Shown in pieces: positions 10,443 to 21,663 of a stretch of DNA of 64,000 bases. The notes under the pieces are model-generated. The model was not told the DNA's origin and did no database searches. It saw only the letters and a list, made by a program, of their open reading frames with translations. Position 1 is the stretch's first letter, and the number at the start of each line of letters is the position of its first letter. Origin of the DNA: Galaxea fascicularis (taxonomy: Eukaryota > Cnidaria > Anthozoa > Scleractinia > Euphylliidae); NCBI GenBank assembly GCA_948470475.1, contig OX419341.1, forward strand, positions 22,628,707-22,692,706, given 5' to 3'. The position numbers were made by a program, and so were the translations under genes.

Positions 10443-11632
10443 ATTTGTCGTGTCCGTCGTGAGGCCCGGGTCCCTCTCGGCCGGAGCTGCAAGAATTTTT
10501 TTTCGCCTGCACTGAGATTTGATCGCGCGACCTCGGGATCTCTGATCAAAAGTTCACCCCGCGCGCTTATCACTTGCGCCACTCAGACATCGGTCAACTG
10601 AAAGTGTTAATTTTACAGTACATAAGGCATGGCAGTCACGCATCCGGTTTTTCACGCAAACAAATATCCTTTGTGTTTACTCGAGAAAGGGGATTGACAA
10701 ATTCCAGAAAATCCAAGAATTTTTCTGATGTAAAGTACGATATTATCATGAGGACATGCTAAGCGATTGCCAAGACCTTTGTTGGCTCTCAACTTCAGCT
10801 GTATACAACACGAACCACGCAAATGAAGTGATGATGCAATCTTTACCTTACTCTGGTTAGCGGGGAAATTCCCCTGAGGTTTGGGCAAACACCGAACCGC
10901 AAAGTAATTCTTTTATGTGAAAAAAAAAAAATATGGAACCTATCCACGGACTTAAAATGAATTATATCGGGCCTTTGGGATTGTCATGTAGTTGATCTGT
11001 AAGACAACGGCCAAATCCTCTTCGAGAATTACACCCGAACCGAGTACTTGAAATGATCTGAAATGATGGTGCAATATTCGTGTCACGTAACAACTTGATA
11101 GTCACGCAAAGCCGACAGCCACAGAGCGCGTCGTATGGCCTGCGTAAAATGCAGCTTGATTTTAAGAAAAAATATAAACGTCTAGAGCATCGTTCAACAC
11201 ATCTTGATGAAAACATCATAATCTGGATGTGATTAAATCGTCGATTTCCCCGACTTATCAAAGAAATCGAACGGCCGGTCATTTGGTGTTTCGGCAGTTT
11301 GTTTCTACTAAATACCCATTGAATCTCCATGTAAAATCGAAACATCGCTCTGAAGCTCAACGATTAGTCAAACTAGTACTTTAAAAAAAAGCAGAACAAA
11401 AAGAAAAAGAAAAAAGACAAACCAAAGAGAGGTGCCGTTGCTAGGAATTGAACCCGGGACTTCCTGATCGGTAGGGGATAGACGTACCTCTCGGCCAAGC
11501 CAGCTATGAATAAGTAATGAGGTGAAAATTTAAATATTTTAATCGTTCTGCTCACGCACTGGTTCAGAAAAAGTAGGGCTTTTGCCCAGAGAGCAGAAAT
11601 GAAATGGACAGACACCGAACCGTAAAGCAATT
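10443..11632. repeat. Tandem array unit 4, truncated (1190 bp)
   Basis: Matches the earlier units up to CGTAAAGCAATT at 11632 and then diverges abruptly, lacking the last 279 bp or so of the unit. It carries the AATATGGAACC variant also seen in unit 1. tRNA-like segments lie on the - strand at 10505-10588 and 11433-11504. Confidence 0.9.
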
Positions 11633-12591
11633 GGATAGGTCGCCGTTCAGGAAAGTGTTCGCACGAAAGTAAGATGTAATATTGTTGCTTACGACGTGCG
11701 GAAATTTAGCTCTGAGACCCTTATCACAACAATGTTTCTTTAAGAGCTAACCTGTTGAACGAGACTTGAAAGATGCCGGCGTCCTGTTTTCATTTAATTT
11801 TGATTGCTGTTTTGAAAGTAGAGTCTTTTCTGAAGGCTAAACGTAACTTAGACAAGATATTTGTGACCCTCCACTGGATTTGAGGTAAGAAGCCAGGCGA
11901 ACGCACGAGCACGCGTGCCATGGCATGGCACACTAAGCGTGTCATAATGACACGGCCGATTTGATAAGCAAAACGAAAAGTGTCACGGTTTTGTTTGCTC
12001 AGATGCTGTGCCAAATGTCACGCTAAACGTGCCAATATTTGGCGAAATCGCACGCGTGCGCACGGCAGCTAATAGACAAGTACACAGTGGAGGATGAACG
12101 ACTGATGAAAGGCTACTACACGCGTCCGTTTAAGCGTTACGTAATTGACTGATTCTAAAATGTCCATACAGCGATTCAAGTCATAAAAAGAAACGAGAAC
12201 TAACCCAAAATTATGTCGTGAATAAATCCCGTGAATATTTACTACAATTAATAAATCCCTGCGAGGCATACTCAGATTTAAACTCGAAACGAAAGCTTAC
12301 GGGGATTTAATATTGATGCAAACTCGGTTGAAGTTATTCCAAACTGTTCTCTGGGATACCGGGATTTAAATATTTCTTAAATTATTTTCCAACATCACGG
12401 TAGAGAACTGTTATATTTCGGTCTCTATTCACCACTTCTCATTTGAAATGCGACTGATTATGCATTAAGGACGGTGCCCCTCGTATGCCAGAGAGCGCAC
12501 GCTATATCCATAATCTGAAAAGTCTGTGGCTACTCCAAACCGTCACCTGTTATGAATCTCATTTCCACGTATTCTCTGTCGTTCTTGTCAG
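11633..12591. other. Spacer before fibrinogen-like exon 2
   Basis: No gene is seen. Small inverted repeats around GTGCCATGGCATGGCAC occur near 11915-11935. The last bases are a pyrimidine-rich tract ending in AG at 12590-12591, which serves as acceptor for the next exon. Confidence 0.45.
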
Positions 12592-13233
12592 AAAATAGAC
12601 AGCTGCCTCGATCACCTTCGTTCAGGAAGGAAATATTCAGGATTTTACAACATTTTGGACAACGATGGCCTGTCTTACCCAGTGTATTGCGACCTGACGT
12701 CTGAACCAAGAGCAGCATGGACACTTATCATGTCCGAGAACACGACCGCGGGATCTCCTCTTTTTCAAGAGGTGCCTCTATTCCTCAACAATCCTGTAAA
12801 CGAGGGTAATCCTGACTGGAATGCCTTCAGGCTGTCTCTCTCCAAGATGGAACAATTGCGCAATCGTTCAACTCACTGGAGAGTGACTTGTAGCTTTCAG
12901 TTGGACGGGCTTGTTTATCGGGATTTCGTTCTTGCAACTATATCTGATTTTGATCCTACTGAATTAAATGGAGGAGAGCAATGCAAGCGTTTACAGTACA
13001 TAAATGTTCGGGGACACAATTGCAGCAAATGCACTGCAGCCTGGTGGCAGTTTGATAAACAGATGTTGCATCACGACAGCGAATATAATTCTTGTGAATT
13101 TGGTAAAACCTCTGATGGAGTTGTAACTGAGGATAATTTTGGCTTCTACGGAAGCTTCAACCCTAAGTTTCGATGTAATATGCCTAACCGTGATTCCACT
13201 ACAAACCACTGGTTTGGTGCATATCTTGAATAA
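12592..13233 (+). CDS. Fibrinogen-like secreted protein, terminal exon (copy 2)
   Basis: Same length (642 bp) and phase as copy 1. It opens in phase 0 with KIDSCLDHLRSGRKYSGFYN and continues with VYCDLT, AAWTLIMS, THWRVTCSFQLDGLVYRD, YINVRGHNCSKC and NHWFGAYLE. Cysteine positions match copy 1, so folding constraint is retained despite many substitutions between the copies. No PAN or signal-peptide exon is visible between copy 1 and this exon, so either the 5' exon has been lost or is too diverged to see. A LINE fragment begins about 135 bp after the stop. Confidence 0.72.
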   Translation, partial: KIDSCLDHLRSGRKYSGFYNILDNDGLSYPVYCDLTSEPRAAWTLIMSENTTAGSPLFQEVPLFLNNPVNEGNPDWNAFRLSLSKMEQLRNRSTHWRVTCSFQLDGLVYRDFVLATISDFDPTELNGGEQCKRLQYINVRGHNCSKCTAAWWQFDKQMLHHDSEYNSCEFGKTSDGVVTEDNFGFYGSFNPKFRCNMPNRDSTTNHWFGAYLE

Positions 13234-13369
13234 CACGACAGATACAAGATTGGTGGGAAGATGTCTACCGCAGTAACTTAATAACGAATACTGTTTCATC
13301 CATTATCGCCCTCCTGTTTAACTATGGTAGAGAGTATGAAAAATTAAGTGGTCATTTCTCGAGAAACAG

Positions 13370-14290
13370 GTGCTCTGGTTCTTTTTAATTGTAACTACAA
13401 ATGTCAAAGACTTAACTATAAGTTCTGAATTTTACATGGAATTATTGAAATGGTGGTCTGAATTTCGGAAAGATAATGCGGTTGAAACTAATAATTGTCT
13501 TTACCGAATTTGGAATAACCAGGAAATAAGAATAAACAACAAACAAATCTTTTATAGAAGGTACTTTAACTATGGAATTCAGACAGTGGACTATGAACTA
13601 ATCGCATAACACACAAAGAAGGCGGAATGGACCGGTCTTCGCCACTCAGTACCGCTAAATCTAAGAAATGCTTATCATAATCCAAATCATACAGCCCTAA
13701 ATCCATCTTTCAAAACTGACTGCGGCCTGTTTGATGTCACTAAAACGAAATCAAAAGACTATTACTCTCTTTTTGTTCGTAAAAAGGCTTGCTTTCCAAA
13801 TAACATGAGAAAATTGAAGTGTGAATTTAATTTAACTGATGAGTCACTGAAAAAAAAGTTTTTCTCTTCCCCACTCAGTTCCTTTTCAGCCATATGTCAA
13901 GGCCTTTCAGTTCAAAATATTAAACTCTATACTCTACACGAACTCAAAATTACACAAAATCGGGTACATTGTAGATGGTCTATGTTCTTTCTGCTAACGT
14001 GAATTAGAAACAATGCAATTTCTTTTTGGAAAGATTTCGAATCATATTATTTATCTTTGACAAAACAGGAGATACATCTTAATTTGAAGGATATATTAAT
14101 CGGTTTTCTAACACCAGAATTCCCCTTACTTATTATCTGTTACTTATAAGAAAAAATAATTATGGGCGTGTAGAAGGTATAAAGAACTTCCAAGTATTCG
14201 AGGTTTTAAATCAAAAGTCAAATTAAATTAAAGTATGAGACTGAAAAATATATCTGTACAAAAAATAATAATTTAGATATGCTTAGGAAG
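13370..14290 (+). pseudogene. 5'-truncated LINE ORF2 remnant (RT C-terminal region)
   Basis: Three blocks in the + direction look like the C-terminal part of an L1/Tx1-type LINE ORF2. Block one (13370-13609) has LYRIWNNQEIRINNKQIFY and GIQTVDYEL. Block two (about 13660-13990) has GLFDVTKTKSKDYYSLFVRK and NMRKLKCEFNLT. Block three (about 14010-14290) has FWKDFESYYLSL and LNLKDILIGF, then a Lys-rich tail with NNNLDMLRKKW. Stops and frameshifts separate the blocks. The reverse transcriptase core itself is missing, as expected of a 5'-truncated insertion. Confidence 0.6.
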
Positions 14291-15290
14291 AAGTGGGCTA
14301 TATAGATACATTACGAGAGGTGGTTGAATAACGTAGAACATGTCAGGCTCAAATAGGTGTGACTTTGCTATGTAAACCTTTTCGTGAGTGTGAATTGAAT
14401 TAGTTGTGTTATACCGTAGGTCTTGTTTATTACGTTTACTGAAGTAGTTAAGTAAGGTAATGAAAGTTGTGTAAATAGTAGGATCATGACGTAAGAATCC
14501 TACTGTCACTCTTAGGTCCTTCAGTACAAATCCATACTTCATATGGGTCATCCCGAATCCTTTGTGATGGACAGACTTTTCCTTTCAAAAATGTCAGTTT
14601 ACTATTCACAGGGCATTTCGTTAAATAAACATTATCAACGAAGGCACTCATCCAGTAGGAGTAGGTCTTCTGGTCCTTATAGACCCCTGTATAGTCCACA
14701 TTCACAACTTTTACTTGTAAAAAATAACTGAACAGTTTACCATCATCGATCTCAAGCCATTCATGAATACTGTCTTGCCATGCTTCAGGAGATAAAAAGT
14801 TCGAATGTGTAACAATTCCGTGGCACGATAGTCTTAAATTGTACTCGAGTTTTAGGTTTGAATAAATTTCGTGTTGAGAAAACTTCTTTGGAACATTGAG
14901 CTCGCATGCACCGAAAGCCCGTACGTATATATAGAAATTGCCAACTTGGGATTATACAGCTCCAATTCATTATTGCTTGAAGCGGCTCCGTTTTCCAATA
15001 ATTCTGTTGTTGTAGGTAAGCAGAACATATGCAGTAGAATGCAAGAGATCATCGCAGAGCAAATTCAGTAATTGTTAAAACTCAAGTCTACAAGGGCCAT
15101 TTTTGTTTCGTGCATGGATGCTTCCTCTTGAGTGGCGAGCGGCTCCAAATCTTTGTCATAGAGTATGAAGCTAGCCCCACTGTCCTCTAAAAAGCAACTA
15201 TGCCCACTAGAGCGTACCTCCAAAGGGTCCTATGGCGAAAAGGACGAGAAACGACTAGACAACATTTCCCTAAGATTGTTTAAAAGTTAA
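14270..15290 (-). pseudogene. Decayed coding sequence of unknown family
   Basis: On the - strand a protein-like reading runs across several frames. A block at about 15235-15070 has FLEDSGASFILYDKDLEP and ends at a stop. A block at about 15052-14935 has ELELYNPKLAISIYTYG. A long block at about 14925-14484 has CHGIVTHSNFLSPEAWQ, DYTGVYKDQKTYSYWMSAF and RIRDDPYEVW. A last block at about 14551-14273 has VTVGFLRHDPTIYTTF and FYVIQPPLVMYLYSP. Composition is protein-like and the frames overlap as expected for frameshifted decay. The family is not recognised; it could be a retroposed host gene or a transposon product. Confidence 0.45.
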
Positions 15291-16825
15291 TACAAACATG
15301 CAGCCAGAAGAATTAACCAGATGGTAAGATAACGTCATACAGAGAACTCCGCTTGACAAATAATGTGAGCTCGAGTACTGCTCTTTGAGTAATGGCGGAC
15401 GTAATTTGCAGACTTTCAGGCAGCCTTTAGAAAGGGTTTATCTTCATCGGATTAGTTGGAGACACAATGTTTTCTTTAGGGTCTATACTTAGGATGAAAA
15501 AGTCGCAGGGAAAAAAAAGAACCTTTTGATTTTCGTCGCAGCAGCACTTTAAACTCCTTTCTATTTTTTTATGACATTTTACCAGGACTAAAATAATTTC
15601 AAGGCGACTAAATCAACGCGCGAGTAGTCTTTCTTTCCTGAATAACATGTTTTAATTCACACTTTACGGAAGAAACCACTTACCCATAAGTGAAAAAGTG
15701 GCTCGCTCATCAGAAAGGTGCACATAAAAAGGAGAAAAATACATTTAAATATATATGAAAAAGACGGCTAACATAGTTTATTCTGTTATCTAAGGCGCCA
15801 TGAAAACAGAAAACAGTGGCTTGTTGTTTTCAGTCTTATGAGAACGAATTACAGTTTTCTGAGATCATCCCTCGGGGCAAAATTCACAATTAGGCCTTAA
15901 AAAATCCAATCGAAAATTAGAAAAAAGTGTTTTTTCAAACTACAAAAGTTCTGAAAGTTCAACCCAAGTGCTTTTTTCAGAGCCAGCTACTTTACTTCTG
16001 TTTTTTTTTTTTTATTATTATGCTAATTTAAAACCAGTGGATTACTCAGACATGTAAGAACCGTCAACAAGAAAAGAAGATGCCAAAGTGTTTTTGGTGA
16101 AAGCAAATCTCGTTTAACTAATCTCTTTCCATATTTAATGCGGAAGGCTTTGTTGTTCTCATCTCAAACTGTGCGTGGTGAAACGATTTTTAGAGCAAAT
16201 GATGGAGTTGAGGCGGTCCAGTCTCAAATTGACGCAGTCGAATGACAGCAGCAATTTTTCTTGTCATGCAGATAGAAGGATTTCAATTTTTTTAATATTA
16301 TTATTTTATCGCCACAAAGCAACAAATAAGTTTCATGTAGATCATTTTCAAGTACGAACTTTTTGTTTCACTGTAGAAGTCTTCTATTTTAATAAGGTTG
16401 TATTTGAAGCAGAGCAGTCTTAAACGTATTTCTCATTAATCTCCTTTCCTAAAAGGCAAAGAGAGCCGCTTTGTCTCTTTGTTTAGGGACGACTTATGCA
16501 CTTCAATGTAAACACCCTCGGCGCACTGTCATGGACTTTTCGACCCGCGATACTCGAATCGTCTCTTATATAAATAACATCTAATGTTTACGTTCGCGTG
16601 TTCCTACTTCTTAACAACTTACATAATGACAACAGGATAATCCGGAAATCTTACTGAGTGGTTTTGCTATAGCTAGTAGCGTTTTGTCCTTTTTTATCCT
16701 CTGTAAAATATAAACTATTCTTTTTAAAGTAATCATTTTTCTGCTGAAAGAAAGTAAGCTTTTATGTCGGAAGTTTGTACTTTGAAAAGACAAAAAAAAA
16801 ACGTTTTAGTTTTTAAGGCGTTTTT
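15291..16825. other. Spacer without recognised gene
   Basis: It holds one copy (15762-15848) of a segment repeated at 17271-17357. The ORF at 16175-16423 has no family signature. Confidence 0.45.
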
Positions 16826-17003
16826 GCGTAGCTTGAAACCTTATCTAACTTCAAAGGTACGTTAACTCCTTTCATACTAGGTTTGTAGGGTCTAGATGAC
16901 AGAGCCGAGATCGAGATCCAGATATGTAATATCCCACAAAATGAAGCTATAAGTTAGGAAACTAATGGTCCTTTGAAGTTGGATTAGGTTTTAACCTCCG
17001 CGA
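16826..17003. mobile_element. Small foldback element (MITE-like)
   Basis: The left arm (GCGTAGCTTGAAACC...TCAAAGGTAC) and the right arm (GGTCCTTTGAAGTTGG...CCTCCGCG) are imperfect inverted repeats of about 35 bp around a 105 bp centre. No target duplication could be fixed. Confidence 0.55.
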
Positions 17004-17270
17004 AGTTATCCTTCCTGCCGAAAATGTACTTTAAAAAGGATAGGTTATAAGTTTTACAGAGTAAGGCGATTCAATACAGAAAAATGAGATAAATACTTCA
17101 ATTTTAAATTCTACAGCAAACTAAGACATTAAAACGTCTTGCACAAACTCGTAAGGTTCGGAGTGACTTGTGTCCAGTTGTCAAGAAATAGTAGCTGCCT
17201 TATGTTTACTTATCCATGACAAGAACACGCGAGCGTTCGCCAAAGGTAAAGATTGAGATGTTATTGAAGA

Positions 17271-17357
17271 AGACAACTAGCATCGTTTATTCTGATATCT
17301 AAGGCATCATAAAATAGAAAACAGTGACTTCTTGTTTTCAGTCTTATTAAAACAAAT
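17271..17357 (+). repeat. Diverged direct repeat of 15762-15848
   Basis: Both copies share TTTATTCTG-TATCTAAGGC, then AGAAAACAGTG-CTT-TTGTTTTCAGTCTTAT, with scattered substitutions. This copy lies about 275 bp upstream of the PAN exon start, so it may mark duplicated promoter-side sequence. It could equally be an interspersed repeat. Confidence 0.55.
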
Positions 17358-17632
17358 TTTCAATCTACCTTTTTGTTTTGACACCTGCGAAAGACACTTC
17401 TGTGCAGCTGCTCCTCTTAGTTCTAAATGTCCTGGATGAACACCTGATGGGCCAATGACATAACTATATTTCACAATGCATCTAAATTATGCTACTTTCA
17501 TTGGAGTAGGCGGTGCGTTTGTTTTTATTACCATTTCCCCTCATTTTGCACTGAATAAAACGTAAAGAAAAGGCAATTCCCCGAGCATTTGTTTGCACCT
17601 TGTCCAATACAGTATCGGGCAGCTTACAAAGG

Positions 17633-18013
17633 ATGATGTTGCCAAATTTTAGACACATAAGCCGTCTTGCAAAAGTGTGCGCTGCGTTTATGATACTGTG
17701 TCACCGTCTCTCTTTCCAAGGAGCAGACCCTGCGCCAGTCAATAACATCGCCGTCAACGGGGCCTTTATCACGCTTCACGGGTATGCTGTGAAAGGCCCT
17801 ATGCTTGGGAGCCATATCTGTCGAAGTATGTTGCAATGCTGTCATTTATGCTTGAAAAATTCAAAGTGCGTTTCTTACAATTACGAAGTCTCAAACGCCC
17901 GCAATGGAAAGTGTGAAATCAGCGAGGAAAGCATTCAATCAAAAGAGGAACGTGATGCACGATTGGAAAGGATGCCTGGATTTGTTTTCGTGCAAATAAC
18001 AAGGAAAGATCTG
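17633..18013 (+). CDS. PAN/apple-domain secreted protein, first exon
   Basis: Starting at the tandem ATGs at 17633, the exon encodes 127 residues. A signal peptide covers about residues 1-31 (basic start, then VCAAFMILC and a cleavable QGA). A PAN/apple-like domain follows at about 45-125, with GYAVKGPMLGSHICRSMLQC, CHLCLKNSKCVSYNYE and KCEISEESIQSKEERD. The Cys spacing fits PAN domains, which bind proteins or sugars outside the cell. The exon ends after RKDL at a GT donor (18014) in phase 0, the phase in which all three fibrinogen-like exons open. Reading continues 5' of the ATG only from a TTG. The nearest downstream partner exon (27548) is broken. Confidence 0.68.
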
Positions 18014-18636
18014 GTAAACCATACTCTGTTTTCGCAACTTCGCTAACGTTTTAACGGGTACGTTGAAAATAGTATTACTTTTTTTAGACTTGTTTAAAAT
18101 ACTATCAATTATCTGAACGTGAGCTGTACCTTTTGAAGACGTTGCGAGAAAATGGTAGAAGACGACAATAGTTATTAAATATAATTGTATGAAAATCATG
18201 TATTGAATTGTGGATCGATTAGATTACTCAGTATGCAGACTATCATCGCCAAATATATGAACATTGCTAAAGCAGTAGCGAAAAGGAAGCCTGAGAAGAA
18301 TCAGGCTTGTGCGGCGGGATCCATGACCTCTGATCGGAATGGTCATTGTTTTAATCCTACGCCAGCGTGATTGAACTTGTTTTCGAGGTCTCTTTTCGCT
18401 AATGCTTTAGAAGCGCTCATTCTACTCTTTTTCCAAAGAGAATATTATAATATCGTATAGCTTCGCTGAGTTAACTTTTACCACTTTGTCTAGATTTGTT
18501 GAATAGATTTTCTACAACAGTGTGCCTCCCTGGTTTGATAAAAACCTTTGTTTACGTTTGGGATTAAACTGGCATTCGACCACGTATTTTGCGAACAAGA
18601 TGAATTGGTTAATTTGATAACTCTGAATGTTATTGT
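18014..18636. other. Intron-like sequence, nothing recognised
   Basis: AT-rich sequence after the PAN exon donor. Short ORFs have no family signature. Confidence 0.4.
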
Positions 18637-18641
18637 CCTGG

Positions 18642-18784
18642 CCCCGTTTGTTCAAAGGCTGGATAGCGCTATCCACCGGATAAATATCTATCCAGTGGAT
18701 AGTGCAATTAGCTTTCCCATTACTTATCCGCTGGATAGGGATTTATCCGGTGGATAGCGCTATCTAACGTTTGAACAACCGGGG
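18642..18784. mobile_element. 143 bp MITE with CCTGG target duplication
   Basis: The termini CCCCG-TTGTTCAAA and TTTGAACAACCGGGG are inverted repeats extending into a GGATAGCGCTATC palindrome and GGATAAAT/ATTTATCC. It is flanked by CCTGG at 18637-18641 and 18785-18789. It is non-coding. Confidence 0.75.
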
Positions 18785-18789
18785 CCTGG

Positions 18790-19912
18790 TATCTATCGCT
18801 GAATTTCGCGAGTACTGCATTTCCCTCGCCATGTATGGAGGGGCGTTTTGCCACAAAATTGTCTTCACAACTCTGAGGGATTACAGAAATGATCTCGCAG
18901 TCTGGCTCATCAGCATTGTACAGCATTAGACAGTAAACCGTCCGACTTGTGGCGGCCTTACTGTAACTCCAAAGGCGACTAAATGTTCGTGTGTAGCTGG
19001 GTTTTAAGGCTCACTTAAGGTTGAGACACTATACCCAAGGGAATTATATTCAGGGGATGTACCATAGCAATCAAATCTTGTTTTGCGTCAAATGTGCAAA
19101 CTGTTTACATTAATTCTTAAACTGAAGTCAGCATAAAACGTTTTTATATGACAGTTGCTGCAGAGTTAAACAAAACTGACTGAAATTCCACGATTTGAGA
19201 CTTAAACGTGATTCAAAGTGCCTTATACGAACAAAAAAGCAAGGGAACGAACGACAGTTGATAGCGGATCTACGCGCGCGGAGCACCATCCGAGAAATTG
19301 TGGTTATGACGTCATAGTACCCTATCGATATAAGCCAAATTGAAATGTGACACTCCAGTTAATCCTTTCCTGTGGAAGCGCGCTTCCATATGGACTGTTT
19401 TTGGACAGGTCATTTGCTCATACACACAGTTCTCAACTCGCGTTTTTGTGGCGGGAAATTGCATGACCAACTGCCAGCCAACTGCGTTGCAGAAAAACAA
19501 AGGGAAATTTTGAAGACAGCTAAAAAAACAAAGTCAGTTTTGACTACTTGTTGGCGGAGTATCAGAGACAAACAGCGGGAAAAAGAACAAGAAAGAACTG
19601 GAGTAAAAAGTCTGAATCGTACTGACGAGCAACAGGAGAAATAACAACGAAAAGTTCGAGAAAAAAGACGAATTTATAGTGGGGAACAGCGAAAGAGAGA
19701 GCGAGAAAGGGCTCGGGAAAACAGACGAAAAGGTAACGGAAGCAACGTGGGGCTAAGAGAAAGAGAAGGACTGAATAGTGAATATGAAAGTAACAAAGTG
19801 ATCCTAAATATTTCCATAATTCTCTTGTCAAGCTGTCTAACATCACCAAGTGCCACGAATTTTCAGCTTTTCCTCGTGTTTGCTTACAGAGGCTGGCATG
19901 TTTATAGTTTAC
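18790..19912. other. Spacer, nothing recognised
   Basis: Includes a purine-rich GA tract near 19560-19760 that generates long ORFs on both strands by composition alone. Confidence 0.4.
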
Positions 19913-21657
19913 GAGGGTGCTAATGGGGTTAACAGTTAACTGACAGTTGGCCCCAAAAAATAGTAGTTAACTGATAAATGAAAAGTTAGCAGTCAAGTAA
20001 CATTCTATTATTATACTGAATAAGATTGTTGTTGTTAATAAAAGCAACAAAGGTTTTTTCCTAGCGGCGAAGCTATTTCGTGACATTTACCTTTCCCGCT
20101 GCGTAAATTGACAATTTATACCTTGGTTTTAGTAAAGTCCGACCCCCAAGACTGATTGCCGTGCTGAAGTAAAGATGATGCAATATTTTTCGCTGTAAGA
20201 AAACGAAAGTTAATAGTTAACTAAAATTAGTAGTTAACTGACAATTGGCCAAAAAAAAAAAAACAGTAGTTAAGGGCCATTAAAGTATCTCGTTGTGAAG
20301 CTACACGGTTGCTACCCAGGAGCAATTTCACTTCCGGTCAGTCAAAATTTTTCGCGGGCTTTTTTCGGCGCCGGGCCGTCACCGATTCAAGTCGCTGGTA
20401 ACTTTTTTACTTCATTGTAACAAACACACTCAAAAAACTTTTTTGTTTACATTTTTATTGATTAATTTTTTGCTTTACGGCTACAACATGTGAGTGGTGC
20501 CTTCATTTTTAAAACTTGAGTGTTTTGCTTGAAAATGTCATCCACATACGGACGTAAACAGAAAGCCGCAGCGATGGCTGCATGTCGAAGGGAAATCTCG
20601 AAAAGATGACAGGAGAAGATTTCGAGTGTCAGATTGTTATTGAGAATCGAAATCTCAAAGATGCGGAGACACAAACGGAAATTAGTATTGCGCTATCATC
20701 ACCTGCAAACTCTGGGTCCGTGTCCTTTCTGACCGCTCCGAAAGTCTCTGACGTCTTTTGCGATAAAACTGTGCGACCCTGTGAACCTGTGTCCGTGAAA
20801 CCTGAGAAACGCCACTGTTTAGATATCACACAAATAAACGCAGCTATCGAGGCCACTAACTTTCAACCACATTGAGCAGCAGACGGTGACCAAGGAAGCT
20901 CGTAAATTATCCTTGAAAGCAGCTCTATGATCTACAGCGTCTCCAACTGTCTTAAAAATACATTTCCACGACCGAAATTGACAAAAATACCACTTGAGGC
21001 GTAAATATTTTCTTTTTTCGGCTGCTTTCAGTCCCCCACGAACTCCGTTTTCGAAGACAAAGACGAACGTCGAATGTAAGTTGCCTTAGCAGCCTGGCCA
21101 ACAATGCTTTGGCACCGGGCCACTCAAAATTCGATCTCCACTTCCGGTGCCGCAAAAAAAGAACTTTCCTCCTCGAGAAATAATTTTAATTGCTGGATTT
21201 TAAAACAATTCGAAAGACCACCATATTTTCTCGGAATTCAATGAAAAAAGAAAAATATGTGCAAAAGAGTGGTCTAATAAGCACATTTTCCTTTCTCATT
21301 TTTTTATTTTTCATCATAAGCCAGAACGCATGCTTAAATTTCTTCAAAACGGCTTTTGAATTGTTATTGTACAGAAAATACGAAAAAAAGGTTTAAGCCA
21401 TTTAGTTAAAATGCATTTTTCTGTTTCTGGTCACGTGACATTGGGCGTGGTCCGATGACGTCATGAATTGGACTATATTTGCCCCCAATGAGTATTGTCC
21501 AAATTTGGTCCAATTGAAGCATACATGTGCAGAGTTATAGCCAATTGATTTTTCCCTAGCAACGGCATCAAAATATACTTTAATGGGCCCTTAACTGACA
21601 ATTGGCCGACAAATTAATAGTTAACTCAGATAACTAGGTAACCCCATTAGCACCCTC
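19913..21657. mobile_element. Outer DNA transposon with GTTTAC duplication, split by an inner element
   Basis: The left end GAGGGTGCTAATGGGGTTA is matched by TAACCCCATTAGCACCCTC... reading GGTAACCCCATTAGCACCCTC at the right end. GTTTAC flanks both sides (19907-19912 and 21658-21663). Sub-terminal motifs AGTTAACTGACA-TTGGCC recur near 19935, 20232 and 21592. Without the nested insertion the element would be about 430 bp and non-autonomous. Confidence 0.75.
20274..21590. mobile_element. Inner transposon with TTAA target duplication
   Basis: The ends GGGCCATTAAAGTAT and ATACTTTAATGGGCCC are inverted repeats. TTAA flanks both sides (20270-20273 and 21591-21594) and joining the flanks restores the outer element. 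It is 1317 bp. A 97-codon ORF at 20582-20875 contains DAETQTEIS but no transposase signature, so the element is probably non-autonomous. TTAA duplication is typical of piggyBac-type integration, but the termini are not diagnostic. Confidence 0.75.
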
Positions 21658-21663
21658 GTTTAC

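Noticed and set aside
5790..11630. Recurrent ORFs of 60-143 codons on both strands in the array (e.g. 6522-6953, 8024-8422, 9493-9891)
   Set aside because: They recur because the units are near-identical copies. They overlap tRNA-like and A-rich segments, change length in unit 1, and show no domain.
6015..11632. CRISPR-like array
   Set aside because: Units are 1.47 kb without short spacers, in a eukaryotic genome.
17633..18013. PAN exon as first exon of the polycystin-like gene
   Set aside because: Its donor is phase 0 while the first recognised polycystin exon opens in phase 1, and 16.5 kb of repeats lies between. A direct join would shift the frame.
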